From: Alphaproteobacteria bacterium
GTDB lineage: Bacteria > Pseudomonadota > Alphaproteobacteria > UBA828
Length of the DNA: 40,093 bases
Reading direction: 5' to 3'
Assembly (NCBI GenBank): GCA_022826345.1
Contig: JAJDVB010000007.1
Location: 1-40,093 of the forward strand
The translations under genes were made by a program, and so were the position numbers. Below, one piece after another: positions 1 through 9,815 of this stretch. Every line of letters begins with the position of its first letter. Within the stretch, counting starts at the first letter, position 1. The notes beneath the pieces were generated by a model. That model was not told where the DNA came from. It saw only the letters and a program-made list of their open reading frames with translations, and did not search any database.

Positions 1-2
1 CC

Positions 3-89
3 TGCTTGACGGGGTGGCAATGGCTGACCGACCAGCCCGACGTGATCACGAACACGACCCGGCGCAACTGGGCCGTCGCGCCATCGTGA
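3..89 (+). CDS. Possible 3' end of an upstream gene (partial)
   Basis: One frame runs open from the left edge to a TGA at 87-89 and gives about 28 residues containing TGWQWLTDQPD and NTTRRNW. The composition looks protein-like, but there is too little to name a family, and a second frame is also open here to about 176, so coding is not certain. Between this stop and the VOC gene at 303 I see no convincing gene, hairpin or tRNA. Confidence 0.25.
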   Translation, partial: CLTGWQWLTDQPDVITNTTRRNWAVAPS

Positions 90-302
90 TGATCCCAATG
101 CCTCACCGTATCGGTTCATATGAATTGCGCCCGGTATCAGACGGCGCCCAGCCGCGAGCTGGTAGAGATATGCGATGAACGCCACGAGCTCACTGCAGAG
201 CTTATTGGGTCGGTGCGTCGTTGAAATTACGTGCTGCACCGAGCGCCACCTCTAGTGCGGCCGTGCACTAATCGATAGAGCTGCCGGCCAGGGAGAATGG
301 GC

Positions 303-857
303 ATGACGGACGAAACGAGTTCAGGAGACAGTCAGCGCGGCCCGACGGCTCCGGTGAAGGGGCCAGCGCGGGCGCTCGATCATGTCGGCATTTCGGTGCC
401 GGATATCGATGCAGCCGTCGCCTGGTACCGCGACATCCTCGGCTGCTACGTGCTGATGGAGCCCGTGGAGGGCTACGCCGACGGCAGCTACTTCGGCCAG
501 ATCGTCGCCGACATTTATGGCGCGGACTTCCAGGGGATGAAGATCGCCCACCTGGCGACCGCCGACGGTGTCGGCATCGAGCTCTTCCAGTTCGTCGCCA
601 ACGAGCGGCAGGACAACAACTTCGCCTACTGGAAGGACGGCATCTACCACATCTGCATCCTCGATCCCGATATCGAGGGCCTGGTGAAACGGATCGATGA
701 AAGCGGCGGGCGCCAGCGCAGCCAGGTCTGGCAGCTCTGGCCCGACAAGCCCTACAAGATCTGCTATTGCGAAGACCCTTGGGGCACCATCGTCGAGGTC
801 AGTTCCCACCCCTACGTCATGGCTTGGTCCAACTTCATTCCGCCGCACGGGGACTGA
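303..857 (+). CDS. VOC-superfamily (glyoxalase/dioxygenase-like) protein
   Basis: This is a single vicinal-oxygen-chelate module of about 184 residues. It opens with the typical ALDHVGISVPDIDAAVAWY strand-helix, whose His is a candidate metal ligand. It ends with DPWGTIVEVSS, where the Glu is the usual last ligand. A further His lies in the YHICILD strand. Members bind a divalent metal and act on small molecules (glyoxalase, dioxygenase, epimerase or resistance roles); the substrate cannot be read here. ATGs lie at 297 and 303. I choose 303 because GGGAG at 291-295 sits 7 nt before it but only 1 nt before 297. An aminotransferase follows 35 nt downstream, so the two probably share a transcript and perhaps a catabolic pathway. 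Confidence 0.85.
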   Translation: MTDETSSGDSQRGPTAPVKGPARALDHVGISVPDIDAAVAWYRDILGCYVLMEPVEGYADGSYFGQIVADIYGADFQGMKIAHLATADGVGIELFQFVANERQDNNFAYWKDGIYHICILDPDIEGLVKRIDESGGRQRSQVWQLWPDKPYKICYCEDPWGTIVEVSSHPYVMAWSNFIPPHGD

Positions 858-892
858 GCGCCCCGAGCGTCCAGCGCTACGGCAAGTAGGCG

Positions 893-2056
893 ATGACGGT
901 CTCTCGACTGCGCGACATTCCCGGCATCGGCGTCGACCGCATGGGCGACGCGGCGGATGCCGCGCACGATCCGGACATGCTGCGGCTGGAGAACCTGGAT
1001 ACCGACATCCCGCCGCCGCAAGCCGCCATCGACGCCACCCGCGCTGCCGCGTCGCGCGACGACGCCAACAGCTACCTGCCTTTCCTCGGCACCGACGCGC
1101 TCAGGCAGGCGGTGGTGGTGCGGCTCGAGGCCGACACCAGCATTGCCTACGACTGGCGGGCGCAGTGCGTGATCTCGGCGGGCGGGCTCTCGGGCATCCT
1201 CAACGCGCTGCTTGCCATGCTGGAACCCGGCGACGAGGTCATCATCAGCGATCCGGCTTACGCCGGCCTCATCAACCGCATCCGCCTCGCCGGCGGGGTG
1301 CCGCGCCTGGTACCGCTCAGGGTGGTCGACGGCGGCTGGCGGCTCGACTTGGAGGCGCTGGCCGAGGCCGCGAGCGCGAAGACCAGGGTCGTGCTCTCCA
1401 TGAGCCCATCGATGCCGAGCGGCATCGTCCACACCGCCGAGGAATGGCAGGCGATAGCCGATATCGCGCAGCAGACCGGCGCCTGGCTCCTGCACGACGC
1501 GGCGATGGAGCGGATCTTGTTCGGGTCGGCACCGACCCTGCATCCGGCCCGTATGCCGGGCCTCGCCGAGAGGACCGTGACCGTCGGCAGCGTCTCCAAG
1601 GAATACCGGATGATCGGCTGGCGGGTCGGCTGGATCGTCGGGCCGGCCGATATCATGAAGGACATCGGGCTGGTCAGCCTGACCAACGTGGTCTGCCAGG
1701 TCGGCATCGGCATGCCGGGGGCTGCCGCGGCGCTCACAGCAGAGGACGACGGCATCGCCGCGGCGGTCGCCGAATGGCAGGCCCGGCGGGACGTGATTCT
1801 CGAGGAGCTCTCCGATCTGCCCGTCATTCGCCCGGATGGCGGCTGGTCGCTCCTGATGGATACGGTCGCGCTCGGCATGAGCCCGGCCGAGGCGTCGCAG
1901 CAGCTCTTCGAGAAAGGCAAGGTCGCCGCAACGCCGATGACCGGATGGGGCAGCGAGGAGCATGCCGGCCGCTACCTGCGCTTCGTCTTCGCCAACGAGC
2001 CGTGCGAACGCCTCATCGGCCTGCGCGAGCGCATCCGCGCCGCGTGGTCCCTCTGA
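893..2056 (+). CDS. Class I/II pyridoxal-phosphate aminotransferase
   Basis: This 387-residue fold-type I aminotransferase carries the PLP lysine in GSVSKEYRMIGWRVGW (Lys236). An Asp in LLHDAAMERILF (about 202) occupies the place of the usual DE-x-Y cofactor contact, and an Arg in GRYLRFVF near the C-terminus could bind the substrate carboxylate. The usual NPxNPTG loop reads SPSMPSG here, so this is a divergent subgroup and not a standard aspartate aminotransferase. It should transfer an amino group between an amino acid and a 2-oxoacid in the cytoplasm; the substrate is unknown. It follows the VOC gene by 35 nt. No strong terminator follows, only 121 nt before yggT. Confidence 0.85.
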   Translation: MTVSRLRDIPGIGVDRMGDAADAAHDPDMLRLENLDTDIPPPQAAIDATRAAASRDDANSYLPFLGTDALRQAVVVRLEADTSIAYDWRAQCVISAGGLSGILNALLAMLEPGDEVIISDPAYAGLINRIRLAGGVPRLVPLRVVDGGWRLDLEALAEAASAKTRVVLSMSPSMPSGIVHTAEEWQAIADIAQQTGAWLLHDAAMERILFGSAPTLHPARMPGLAERTVTVGSVSKEYRMIGWRVGWIVGPADIMKDIGLVSLTNVVCQVGIGMPGAAAALTAEDDGIAAAVAEWQARRDVILEELSDLPVIRPDGGWSLLMDTVALGMSPAEASQQLFEKGKVAATPMTGWGSEEHAGRYLRFVFANEPCERLIGLRERIRAAWSL

Positions 2057-2177
2057 GGTGCTGCCACTCTCCGTCTCCGGCCCGCACGCATAACGGACTC
2101 GCACCCGCCGGGCCCTGCGATATACTCCGGCCCCGGATTCTGCCTCCCGCCCCGCAATCACCGAGACGCGCCCGGCG

Positions 2178-2459
2178 ATGAACGCGTTGGCCGACCTCAT
2201 CCACGCCGTCTTCTCGATCTACATCTATCTGCTGATCGCATCGGCGGTGTTCAGCTGGCTGGTGGCGTTCAACGTCATCAACACGAGCAACCGCTTCGTG
2301 TTCACGCTGCTGAGCTTCCTCCACCGCATCACCGAACCCCCGCTCCGGCCAATTCGGCGCATCATCCCCAACCTCGGCGGCATCGACATATCGCCGGTCA
2401 TCCTGATTCTGATCCTCTACTTCCTCCGCGATCTCATCGTGAGCAATATCGTTCCATGA
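2178..2459 (+). CDS. YggT family integral membrane protein
   Basis: This is a 93-residue membrane protein with one YggT repeat: a transmembrane helix (IYLLIASAVFSWLVAFNVI), a loop with TEPPLRPIRRIIP, and a second helix (SPVILILILYFLRDLI). The motif around PLRPIRRIIPNLGGIDISP is the family hallmark. Many alphaproteobacterial YggT proteins have this single-repeat length. The family is linked to osmotic-stress tolerance and to cell-envelope or division functions, but its biochemical role is not settled. A TATACT at 2119-2124 could be its -10 element; I see no good -35. folD follows 70 nt downstream. Confidence 0.88.
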   Translation: MNALADLIHAVFSIYIYLLIASAVFSWLVAFNVINTSNRFVFTLLSFLHRITEPPLRPIRRIIPNLGGIDISPVILILILYFLRDLIVSNIVP

Positions 2460-2529
2460 GTCGTCCGAGGCCGGCGCGCCCGTGCGCCCGCCGGATCGGA
2501 TCGCGTCCAGCCCCTAACGAGGAACTCCC

Positions 2530-3411
2530 ATGAGCGACGCAGTCATCATCGACGGCAAGGCATTTGCGGCCGACATCCGGGCCGAGGTCGGGCGCAAGGC
2601 GGCGCTCGTGAAGGAGAGCCACGGCCTCGTGCCGGGGCTCTCGGTTGTGCTGGTGGGCGACGACCCTGCCAGCCACGTCTACGTCCGCAACAAGGGCAAG
2701 GCGACCGTCGCCGCCGGCATGGACTCGCAGGAGTACCGCCTGCCCGACAGCGCGAGCCATCAGGAGGTGCTGGAGACGGTCGAGAGGCTGAACGCCGACG
2801 ACGCGGTGCATGGGATCCTGGTGCAGCTCCCGCTGCCGGATCAGGTGGATTCCAACGCGATCATCAACGCCATCGACCCGGACAAGGACGTGGACGGCTT
2901 CCACACCGTCAACGTGGGCCGGCTCACCACGGGTCAGGACAGCCTGGTGCCCTGCACGCCCTTGGGCTGCCTCTTGATGCTGCGCCACTTCGTGGGCGAG
3001 CTGAAGGGCAAGCGGGCGATGATCGTCGGCCGCTCCAATATCGTGGGCAAGCCGATGGCGTCGCTGCTGCTGCGCGAGCACTGCACCGTCACCGTCGGCC
3101 ATTCGCGCACCCAGGACCTGCCGGGCGAATGCCGGCGCGCCGATGTCCTCATCGCCGCCGTGGGGCGGGCCGAGATGATCCGGGGCGATTGGGTGAAGCC
3201 TGGCGCCGCGGTCATCGATGTCGGCATCAACCGGGTGCCCGCGGGCGAGAAGACCAGGCTGGTGGGCGACGTCTGCTTCGAGGAGGCGGTGGAGAACGCG
3301 GGCTGGATCACGCCGGTGCCGGGCGGCGTCGGACCCATGACCATCGCCTGCCTGCTCAAGAACACGCTCACCGCTGCCTGCCGCCGCCACGGGATCGACG
3401 AGCCGGAGTGA
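2530..3411 (+). CDS. folD: Bifunctional methylenetetrahydrofolate dehydrogenase / methenyltetrahydrofolate cyclohydrolase
   Basis: FolD interconverts 5,10-methylene-, 5,10-methenyl- and 10-formyl-tetrahydrofolate in cytoplasmic one-carbon metabolism, using NADP. The 293-residue length is normal. The catalytic YxxxK motif is YVRNK (Tyr51, Lys55). The folate-site QLPLP segment follows DAVHGILV, the Rossmann motif is [13 protein letters not shown], and the family signature [10 protein letters not shown] lies near the C-terminus. The start has a good ribosome site (GAGGAA at 2519-2524). The gene appears complete and intact. The downstream toxin-antitoxin pair has its own promoter, so folD is probably the end of its transcript. 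Confidence 0.97.
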   Translation: MSDAVIIDGKAFAADIRAEVGRKAALVKESHGLVPGLSVVLVGDDPASHVYVRNKGKATVAAGMDSQEYRLPDSASHQEVLETVERLNADDAVHGILVQLPLPDQVDSNAIINAIDPDKDVDGFHTVNVGRLTTGQDSLVPCTPLGCLLMLRHFVGELKGKRAMIVGRSNIVGKPMASLLLREHCTVTVGHSRTQDLPGECRRADVLIAAVGRAEMIRGDWVKPGAAVIDVGINRVPAGEKTRLVGDVCFEEAVENAGWITPVPGGVGPMTIACLLKNTLTAACRRHGIDEPE

Positions 3412-3432
3412 CGCCGCGCCAATGCCTCCTTC

Positions 3433-3462
3433 TTGACATATCAATGATAATGTCAATATAAA
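3433..3462 (+). promoter_or_regulatory. Promoter with overlapping palindromic operator for the RES/Xre pair
   Basis: TTGACA at 3433-3438 and TATAAA at 3457-3462 are separated by 18 bp and make a near-consensus sigma-70 promoter. The same bases form an inverted repeat: TTGACAT (3433-3439) pairs with ATGTCAA (3450-3456), and the inner ATCA/TGAT (3440-3443, 3445-3448) nests inside it. A dimeric regulator bound here would cover the -35 and spacer. Autorepression by the downstream Xre-type antitoxin is therefore likely, as is usual for these loci. The leader to the antitoxin start is about 57 nt. Confidence 0.7.
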
Positions 3463-3526
3463 GTACATTCAAAAACGCAAGTTCAGCTTATGACGGGCAG
3501 GCACTGTCCCTGAATCCCGGTGCACG

Positions 3527-3889
3527 ATGGCAAGAGCGAAAGAAGCAGCAGTGAGCGGTGCAATCGCGAGGCGATTGGGGTCGATCTCCGCCAAGGGTGC
3601 GATGCGGCATGTCGAGGTGGCCAACCTGCTAGGGACACGACCGGAGACGGTGTCGCGCTGGAATCAGGGCCGCGCCTATCCCCACGCAAGAACCGAAAAG
3701 ACCCTTCTCGAGTTGGAGTTCATCGTCGACCAGCTATCGGACTTTTACGAGCCGAACGAGGCCCGCCAGTGGATATTTGCGCCGCAAAAGCTCTTGAAGG
3801 GCCTATCGCCGGCCGAGTTGATCCAGGCCGGGCGGATCGATGAAGTACGACGGCTGGTCAATCAACTCCGCGACGGTGTGTACGTTTAG
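3527..3889 (+). CDS. Xre/MbcA/ParS-type antitoxin
   Basis: This 120-residue antitoxin is partner to the RES toxin 20 nt downstream. An N-terminal helix-turn-helix region (about 25-65) includes EVANLLGTRPETVSRWNQGRAYP. The C-terminal toxin-binding part (about 70-115) has the typical ARQWIFAPQKLLKGLSPAELIQAGRIDEVRRL, ending in a short tail that in this family plugs the toxin active site. The protein should neutralise the toxin and, as a complex, bind the palindromic promoter at 3433-3462. No strong Shine-Dalgarno sequence is visible before the ATG, so the start is chosen for its coverage of the helix-turn-helix domain. Confidence 0.85.
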   Translation: MARAKEAAVSGAIARRLGSISAKGAMRHVEVANLLGTRPETVSRWNQGRAYPHARTEKTLLELEFIVDQLSDFYEPNEARQWIFAPQKLLKGLSPAELIQAGRIDEVRRLVNQLRDGVYV

Positions 3890-3909
3890 TCAGATTCAAC
3901 CTTTCGAGC

Positions 3910-4503
3910 ATGATCCACGATCCGAAGCTCCTGGATCGCCTGAGTGAATTTCATTCGGAACGTTTCGAGGGTGAGGTCTTCCGGGCAACACGCACGAGCG
4001 CGGATCCGGTCGCGGCATCCATCAGCGGCGGGCGATGGTCGCTACCGTCCAACGGCGAGGCTGGACATTCCATTCTCTATACCAGCCTCGAGCGCGATGG
4101 CGCGATCGCCGAGGTCGCCTCGTTTCTGGCGCAACTGACGCCGATACCGGGACCGCGCTCGCTAAAGGTGACGCGCCTCGCCGTTTCGGCGACACGGACG
4201 ATTCGGCTTGTGCGTGCCGATCTCGGCTCGCTCGGGGTGGATTTGGCGCGCTACGGGGAGCGGGACTACGACCGAACGCAGAAAATCGGCGCGGCTCTTG
4301 TCTTCTTGGGGTTCGACGGACTCATTGCTCCCTCGGCCCGCTGGTCTTGCGACAACCTGATGATATTCAGTGACAATCACGCGTTGACCGACAGGCTCGA
4401 GGCAGTGGACGAAGAACAGGTCGAGTGGCGAGAGTGGGCGCAGACCCACGGAATCCTTGCTGATGCGTCGAAAGCCGGCACGGAGGCAGCCGACAACCCG
4501 TGA
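3910..4503 (+). CDS. RES-domain toxin (NAD-consuming or ADP-ribosylating type)
   Basis: This 197-residue protein has the RES domain signature: an Arg in FRATRTSADP, the GGRWS segment and the YTSLERDGAIAEVASF segment. A later Ser sits in LIAPSARWSCDNLMIF. Known RES toxins degrade NAD+ (MbcT and relatives) or ADP-ribosylate a host enzyme. Either way they stop growth when the labile antitoxin is lost. Which chemistry applies here cannot be read from sequence. It lies 20 nt after the antitoxin in the same transcript. It reads as full length and intact, with all the Arg/Glu/Ser active-site positions I would expect. Confidence 0.87.
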   Translation: MIHDPKLLDRLSEFHSERFEGEVFRATRTSADPVAASISGGRWSLPSNGEAGHSILYTSLERDGAIAEVASFLAQLTPIPGPRSLKVTRLAVSATRTIRLVRADLGSLGVDLARYGERDYDRTQKIGAALVFLGFDGLIAPSARWSCDNLMIFSDNHALTDRLEAVDEEQVEWREWAQTHGILADASKAGTEAADNP

Positions 4504-4539
4504 TAGGAACCGGGCAAACTTCAGCGGCGGGAAGTCGAG

Positions 4540-5743
<1,204 letters not shown>

Positions 5744-5751
<8 letters not shown>

Positions 5752-6121
5752 CGTCTCGTCTCCTCACCAGCCGGCGGGTGATCCCGCGGCTTCTCCGGCG
5801 CGCCGTCTCGCTCGGCCGCGTGGCTCGCCTGAAGCGGCCCGTGAAGCGCTCCGGCTCCGGCGGATCGTAGCCCGGCGTATCGGGGAGCGGGCGCGGGTTG
5901 TCGATCGAGGGCCACGGCACGAACGCGAAGACCCAGATCATGATCACGGGCACGCCGATCAGGAGGGCGAGTCCGACCGTGACCGGCGGGATGAAGAGCC
6001 CCACGATGGGGAGCAGCATGAGATAGGCCCACCAGGGGTTGCGCCCGGCCTTGCTGAAGATGCGCCAGAACATCCACATCATGATGACCGTGACCGCGAG
6101 GTATTGGAGGACGCCGACCAC
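5744..6121 (-). CDS. Small membrane protein upstream of argG
   Basis: This 125-residue protein has about three hydrophobic helices ([27 protein letters not shown] and [19 protein letters not shown]), followed by a Pro- and Arg-rich cytoplasmic-looking tail. The [10 protein letters not shown]...P stretch recalls small membrane proteins of the DUF5684-like kind, but I cannot assign a function. It starts with GTG only 3 nt after the stop of the upstream gene and overlaps argG by 8 nt, so it sits within an operon. The basic C-terminal tail ([16 protein letters not shown]) could be partly non-functional extension. Confidence 0.6.
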
Positions 6122-6124
6122 GGT

Positions 6125-6316
6125 TCAGCGCTTCCCGTAAGGATCGCTCGGCCAGATCATGAAGGCGAGCAGCGCGAGCAGGATCAGCGGCCCGACCAGG
6201 GGTACGAACACCACGAGCGCGAGCGGCCAGCGCAGCCCGGCGCGCCGGCAGATGCGGATGGCCGGATAGAAGAGTATGGCCCCGAGCGCGAGGCCGACGA
6301 CGATCTGGACAGGCAC
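6125..6316 (-). CDS. Small two-helix membrane protein
   Basis: This 63-residue protein is nearly all membrane segment: IVVGLALGAILFYPAI, then an Arg-rich turn, then LALVVFVPLVGPLILLALLAFMIW. It resembles a short paralogue of the next gene, with a similar KAG/RRAG turn and a final W-P. It starts with GTG and I see no clear ribosome site, so the start is uncertain. It lies 3 nt before the following membrane-protein gene and about 70 nt after the glnA stop on the same strand. Function is unknown. Confidence 0.5.
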   Translation of the reverse strand: MPVQIVVGLALGAILFYPAIRICRRAGLRWPLALVVFVPLVGPLILLALLAFMIWPSDPYGKR

Positions 6317-6388
6317 GGCCGCCGCGCAGTTGCGGTCGTTCAGGCGGGATGGGCGCGTTCGGCGCGCTGCGTCGTCTGCGCCCCCCGC

Positions 6389-7798
6389 TCAGACCGAATA
6401 GTACATCTCGTACTCGATGGGGTGCGGGGCCATGAGGAAGGCCGTCTGCTCCTCGCGCTTGAGTTCGAGATAGCCGTCGATCAGGTCGTCGGTGAAGACG
6501 TCGCCCTTCTTCAGGAAGTCGCGGTCGGCATCGAGCGAGTCGAGCGCCTGGCCCAGGTTGCCGCACACCGTCGGCACGTCCTTGAGCTCCTCCGGCGGCA
6601 GGTCGTAGAGGTTCTTGTCCATCGCGTCGCCCGGATGGATCTTGTTCTCGATGCCGTCGATCCCCGCCATCAGCATCGCGGCGAACGACAAATAGGGGTT
6701 CGCCGAGGGATCGGGGAAGCGCACCTCCACCCGCTTGCCGTTCGGGCTCGCCGCGTAGGGGATCCGGCACGACGCCGAGCGGTTGCGCGCCGAGTAGGCC
6801 AGCAGCACCGGCGCCTCGTAGCCCGGCACAAGCCGCTTGTAGCTGTTCGTCGACGGGTTGGTGAAGGCGTTGATCGCGCGCGCGTGACGGATCACGCCGC
6901 CGATGTAGTAGAGCGCCATATCCGAGAGGTCGGCGTAGCCCGAACCCGCGAACAGCGGCCTGCCATCCTTCCAGATCGACTGGTGCACGTGCATACCCGA
7001 ACCGTTGTCGCCGACGATGGGCTTCGGCATGTAGGTCGCGCTCTTGCCGTAGCTGTGGGCAGTCATATGCACCACGTACTTCTGGATCTGGAGCTGGTCG
7101 GCCGCCGAGAGCAGCGTGCCGAACTCGACCCCGAGTTCGTTCTGGCTGGGCGCCACCTCGTGGTGATGCTTCTCGACCTTGACGCCCATGCCGGCGAGGT
7201 GGGTGACCATCTCGGCCCGCATGTCGTTCATCGAATCGACCGGCGGCACCGGCACGTAGCCGCCCTTGGTCGGCGGGCGGTGGCCGTAGTTGCCCTCTTC
7301 GTAGGCGCGGCCCGTGTTGTAGGGGCCTTCCTCCTGGTCGAGCATGTAGTAGGTCTCGTTCATCGAGACCTTGAAGCGCACGTCGTCGAAGACGAAGAAC
7401 TCCGCTTCCGGTCCGAAGTAGGCCGTGTCGCCGAGGCCGGAATAGGCCAGATAGATCTCCGCCTTCTTGGCGACGCTGCGCGGGCAGCGGTCGTAGGCCT
7501 GTCCGGTGGACGGTTCAATCACGTCGCAGGTCAGGATCATCTGCGGCAGCGCCGAGAACGGGTCCATCACCGCGCTCGCCGGGTCCGGCATGAGCACCAT
7601 GTCCGACTGGTGAATCTCCTTCCAGCCCGCAATCGAGGAGCCGTCGAACATGATCCCGTCGGTGAGCATGTCCTCGTCGACCGTGCGCACCGCCTGGGTC
7701 ATGTGTTGCCACTTGCCGCGCGGGTCGGTGAACCGGAAGTCCACGAACTGGACTTCGTTCTTCTCGATCATCTCCAAGACGCTGTCGACATCACTCAT
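6389..7798 (-). CDS. glnA: Glutamine synthetase, type I
   Basis: GlnA makes glutamine from glutamate, ammonia and ATP. The 469-residue length fits dodecameric GSI. Visible hallmarks are FDGSSIAGW (latch region), the metal-binding PEAEFF (130-135), [12 protein letters not shown] (about 264-274), the [17 protein letters not shown] loop and RIPYAASP. Tyr398 in [10 protein letters not shown] is the adenylylation site, so activity is probably controlled by GlnE. glnB lies immediately upstream on the same strand (66 nt), the common nitrogen-control pairing. I looked for a sigma-54 promoter before glnB and did not find a convincing one. Confidence 0.97.
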   Translation of the reverse strand: MSDVDSVLEMIEKNEVQFVDFRFTDPRGKWQHMTQAVRTVDEDMLTDGIMFDGSSIAGWKEIHQSDMVLMPDPASAVMDPFSALPQMILTCDVIEPSTGQAYDRCPRSVAKKAEIYLAYSGLGDTAYFGPEAEFFVFDDVRFKVSMNETYYMLDQEEGPYNTGRAYEEGNYGHRPPTKGGYVPVPPVDSMNDMRAEMVTHLAGMGVKVEKHHHEVAPSQNELGVEFGTLLSAADQLQIQKYVVHMTAHSYGKSATYMPKPIVGDNGSGMHVHQSIWKDGRPLFAGSGYADLSDMALYYIGGVIRHARAINAFTNPSTNSYKRLVPGYEAPVLLAYSARNRSASCRIPYAASPNGKRVEVRFPDPSANPYLSFAAMLMAGIDGIENKIHPGDAMDKNLYDLPPEELKDVPTVCGNLGQALDSLDADRDFLKKGDVFTDDLIDGYLELKREEQTAFLMAPHPIEYEMYYSV

Positions 7799-7864
7799 TG
7801 TATTGCTCCATCGCCCGCTCGGTCTGTCCTCATGGCGCCTGCATCCGGCAGCGCGCTGGCGCGC

Positions 7865-8212
<348 letters not shown>

Positions 8213-8356
8213 CTAAGCGGGCCAGGCCGGCACGGTCTCTGGCCCGGAGTTCTCACCCTGGCGGCGCCGCATGATAGCGCAGGTCCGGTTCCGCGCCGCC
8301 TCCTTTGGTGGCATCATGCGCGGCCCTAATGCTTTAGGTGGGGCAGGGAGGCGCAC

Positions 8357-9538
8357 GTGCAGATTGCCGAGCGCATGGGGCGGCTCGGGACCGAGACCGC
8401 CTTCGACGTATTGGCCCGCGCCGGCGCCTTGCAGGCGGCCGGGCGCAGCATCATCAATCTCGGGATCGGCCAGCCCGATTTCCGCACCCCCGACCACATC
8501 GTCGAGGCCGGCCGCAAGGCGCTGGCGGACGGCCACCACGGCTATACGCCTGCCAACGGCATCCCGGCGCTGCGCGAAGCGGTGGCGGCCGACATCGCCA
8601 CGTACCGCCGCTGCGAGGTCGATCCCGACAATGTCGTGGTGGTGCCGGGCGGCAAGGTGACGATGTTCTTCGCCGCGCTGATGTTCGGCGAGCCGGGGGC
8701 CGAGATCCTTTACCCCAATCCAGGCTTCCCCATCTACGAGTCCGCGATCAAGTTCTCCGGCGCGACCCCGGTACCCATTCCGCTCTACGAGGAGACCGGA
8801 TTCTCCTTCGACGCCGAGGAGGTGCTGGCCAAGATCACGCCGCGCACCCGGCTCGTCATGCTCAACAGCCCGGCCAACCCGACCGGGGGCGTGGTTCCGC
8901 GCGAGACCTTCGACCGGCTCGCCGAGGGGCTCGAGGCCCACCCCCACGTCGCGATCATGAGCGACGAGATTTATAGCCGGCTGCTCTACGAGGGCCGCGA
9001 GCATGTCACGATGCTGGACTATCCGGCACTGCGCGACCGCGTGATCGTGCTCGACGGCTGGAGCAAGACCTACGCGATGACCGGCTGGCGCATCGGCTAC
9101 GGGGTCTGGCCCGCAACGCTGGCGGAGCACGCCACCCGCCTTGCGATCAACTGCAACTCCTGCGTCAACGCGCCGACCCAGCACGCCGCGTTGACGGCGC
9201 TCACCGGCCCCCAGGAGTCGGTCAAGGTCATGCGCGAGACCTTCGACGAACGGCGGCAGCTTATTGTCCCCGCGCTCAACCGGATCGAGGGCATCACCTG
9301 CGTCGATTCCGCCGGCGCCTTCTACGCCATGCCCAACATCACCGGCACCGGGCTCGATGCGCGCACGCTGCAGGACGGGCTGCTGGAAGAAGCCGGCGTC
9401 GCCACCATCGCCGGCACCAGCTTCGGCACCTATGGTGAGGGCTACCTCCGCCTTTCCTACGCCGCGAGCACGGAGGAGATCGAGGAATCCATCGCCCGCA
9501 TCGAGGGCTGGCTCGCGGCGCGCGCGGCCGCGGCGTGA
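8357..9538 (+). CDS. Class I aminotransferase (aspartate/aromatic type)
   Basis: This complete 393-residue fold-type I aminotransferase has the PLP lysine in GWSKTYAMTGWRIGY (Lys237), the SPANPTGG loop at 171-178 and the cofactor-binding SDEIYS at 202-207. IGQPDF near the N-terminus marks the aspartate/alanine/aromatic subfamily, and RLSYA near the end holds the carboxylate-binding Arg. It probably transfers amino groups between glutamate and aspartate or a related amino acid; the exact substrate cannot be told. The ATG has GGGAGG at 8345-8350. It is divergent from glnB and is the last core gene before the mobile island. Confidence 0.88.
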   Translation: MQIAERMGRLGTETAFDVLARAGALQAAGRSIINLGIGQPDFRTPDHIVEAGRKALADGHHGYTPANGIPALREAVAADIATYRRCEVDPDNVVVVPGGKVTMFFAALMFGEPGAEILYPNPGFPIYESAIKFSGATPVPIPLYEETGFSFDAEEVLAKITPRTRLVMLNSPANPTGGVVPRETFDRLAEGLEAHPHVAIMSDEIYSRLLYEGREHVTMLDYPALRDRVIVLDGWSKTYAMTGWRIGYGVWPATLAEHATRLAINCNSCVNAPTQHAALTALTGPQESVKVMRETFDERRQLIVPALNRIEGITCVDSAGAFYAMPNITGTGLDARTLQDGLLEEAGVATIAGTSFGTYGEGYLRLSYAASTEEIEESIARIEGWLAARAAAA

Positions 9539-9614
9539 GCGGGCCAGCGCGCTCGCCCGCGTATCCGCCGATGGTCGAACACATTTGGCGCCGATCGTGA
9601 TAGGAACGGGGTCG

Positions 9615-9653
9615 GCGCCCGTAGCTCAGCCGGATAGAGCACGAGCCTTCTAA
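9615..9653 (+). pseudogene. tRNA-Arg(UCU) gene, 5' half only (island junction)
   Basis: The bases fit a tRNA up to the anticodon loop: acceptor strand GCGCCCG (9615-9621), TA, D-stem GCTC/GAGC (24-27 and 37-40 of 9600), anticodon-stem strand CGAGC (9642-9646) and loop CTTCTAA with anticodon TCT (9649-9651). From 9654 the sequence reads CCTGC instead of the needed GCTCG, and no T-arm or matching acceptor strand follows. The break lies exactly at the anticodon loop, a known integration point for tyrosine recombinases, and an integrase gene starts 160 bp further on. No matching 3' half is visible in this window. Confidence 0.75.
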
Positions 9654-9667
9654 CCTGCCAAAGCGCC

Positions 9668-9794
9668 TTCGCGCATCGTCGCGGATCACCTGTAAAACCG
9701 TTGCAAAACAGGCACATGAGGCTGTAAAATGTCTCGTGTTGTCGCGCATCGTTACGTATCATCGCGAACGAAAACCTGTGAAAAACCTGTAAAT
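9668..9794 (+). repeat. Direct repeats between the tRNA junction and the integrase gene
   Basis: TCGCGCATCGT occurs at 9669-9679 and again at 9741-9751, each followed within a few bases by a similar ATC-containing segment. The word CTGTAAA or a near copy recurs at 9690-9696, 9722-9728, 9776-9784 (CTGTGAAAA) and 9787-9793. This is the pattern expected of arm-type integrase sites at an attachment region. It could also be autoregulatory for the integrase promoter. Confidence 0.5.
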
Positions 9795-9815
9795 CGACCG
9801 CAACGGAGACACGAC

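Noticed and set aside
697..2181. Long frame overlapping the VOC and aminotransferase genes
   Set aside because: It is Arg/Ala/Gly-rich out-of-frame translation. Both real genes have family motifs in the other frames.
9539..9600. Hairpin GCGGGC/GCCCGC just after the aminotransferase gene as terminator
   Set aside because: The stem is only 6 bp and no T-run follows, so it is too weak to call.
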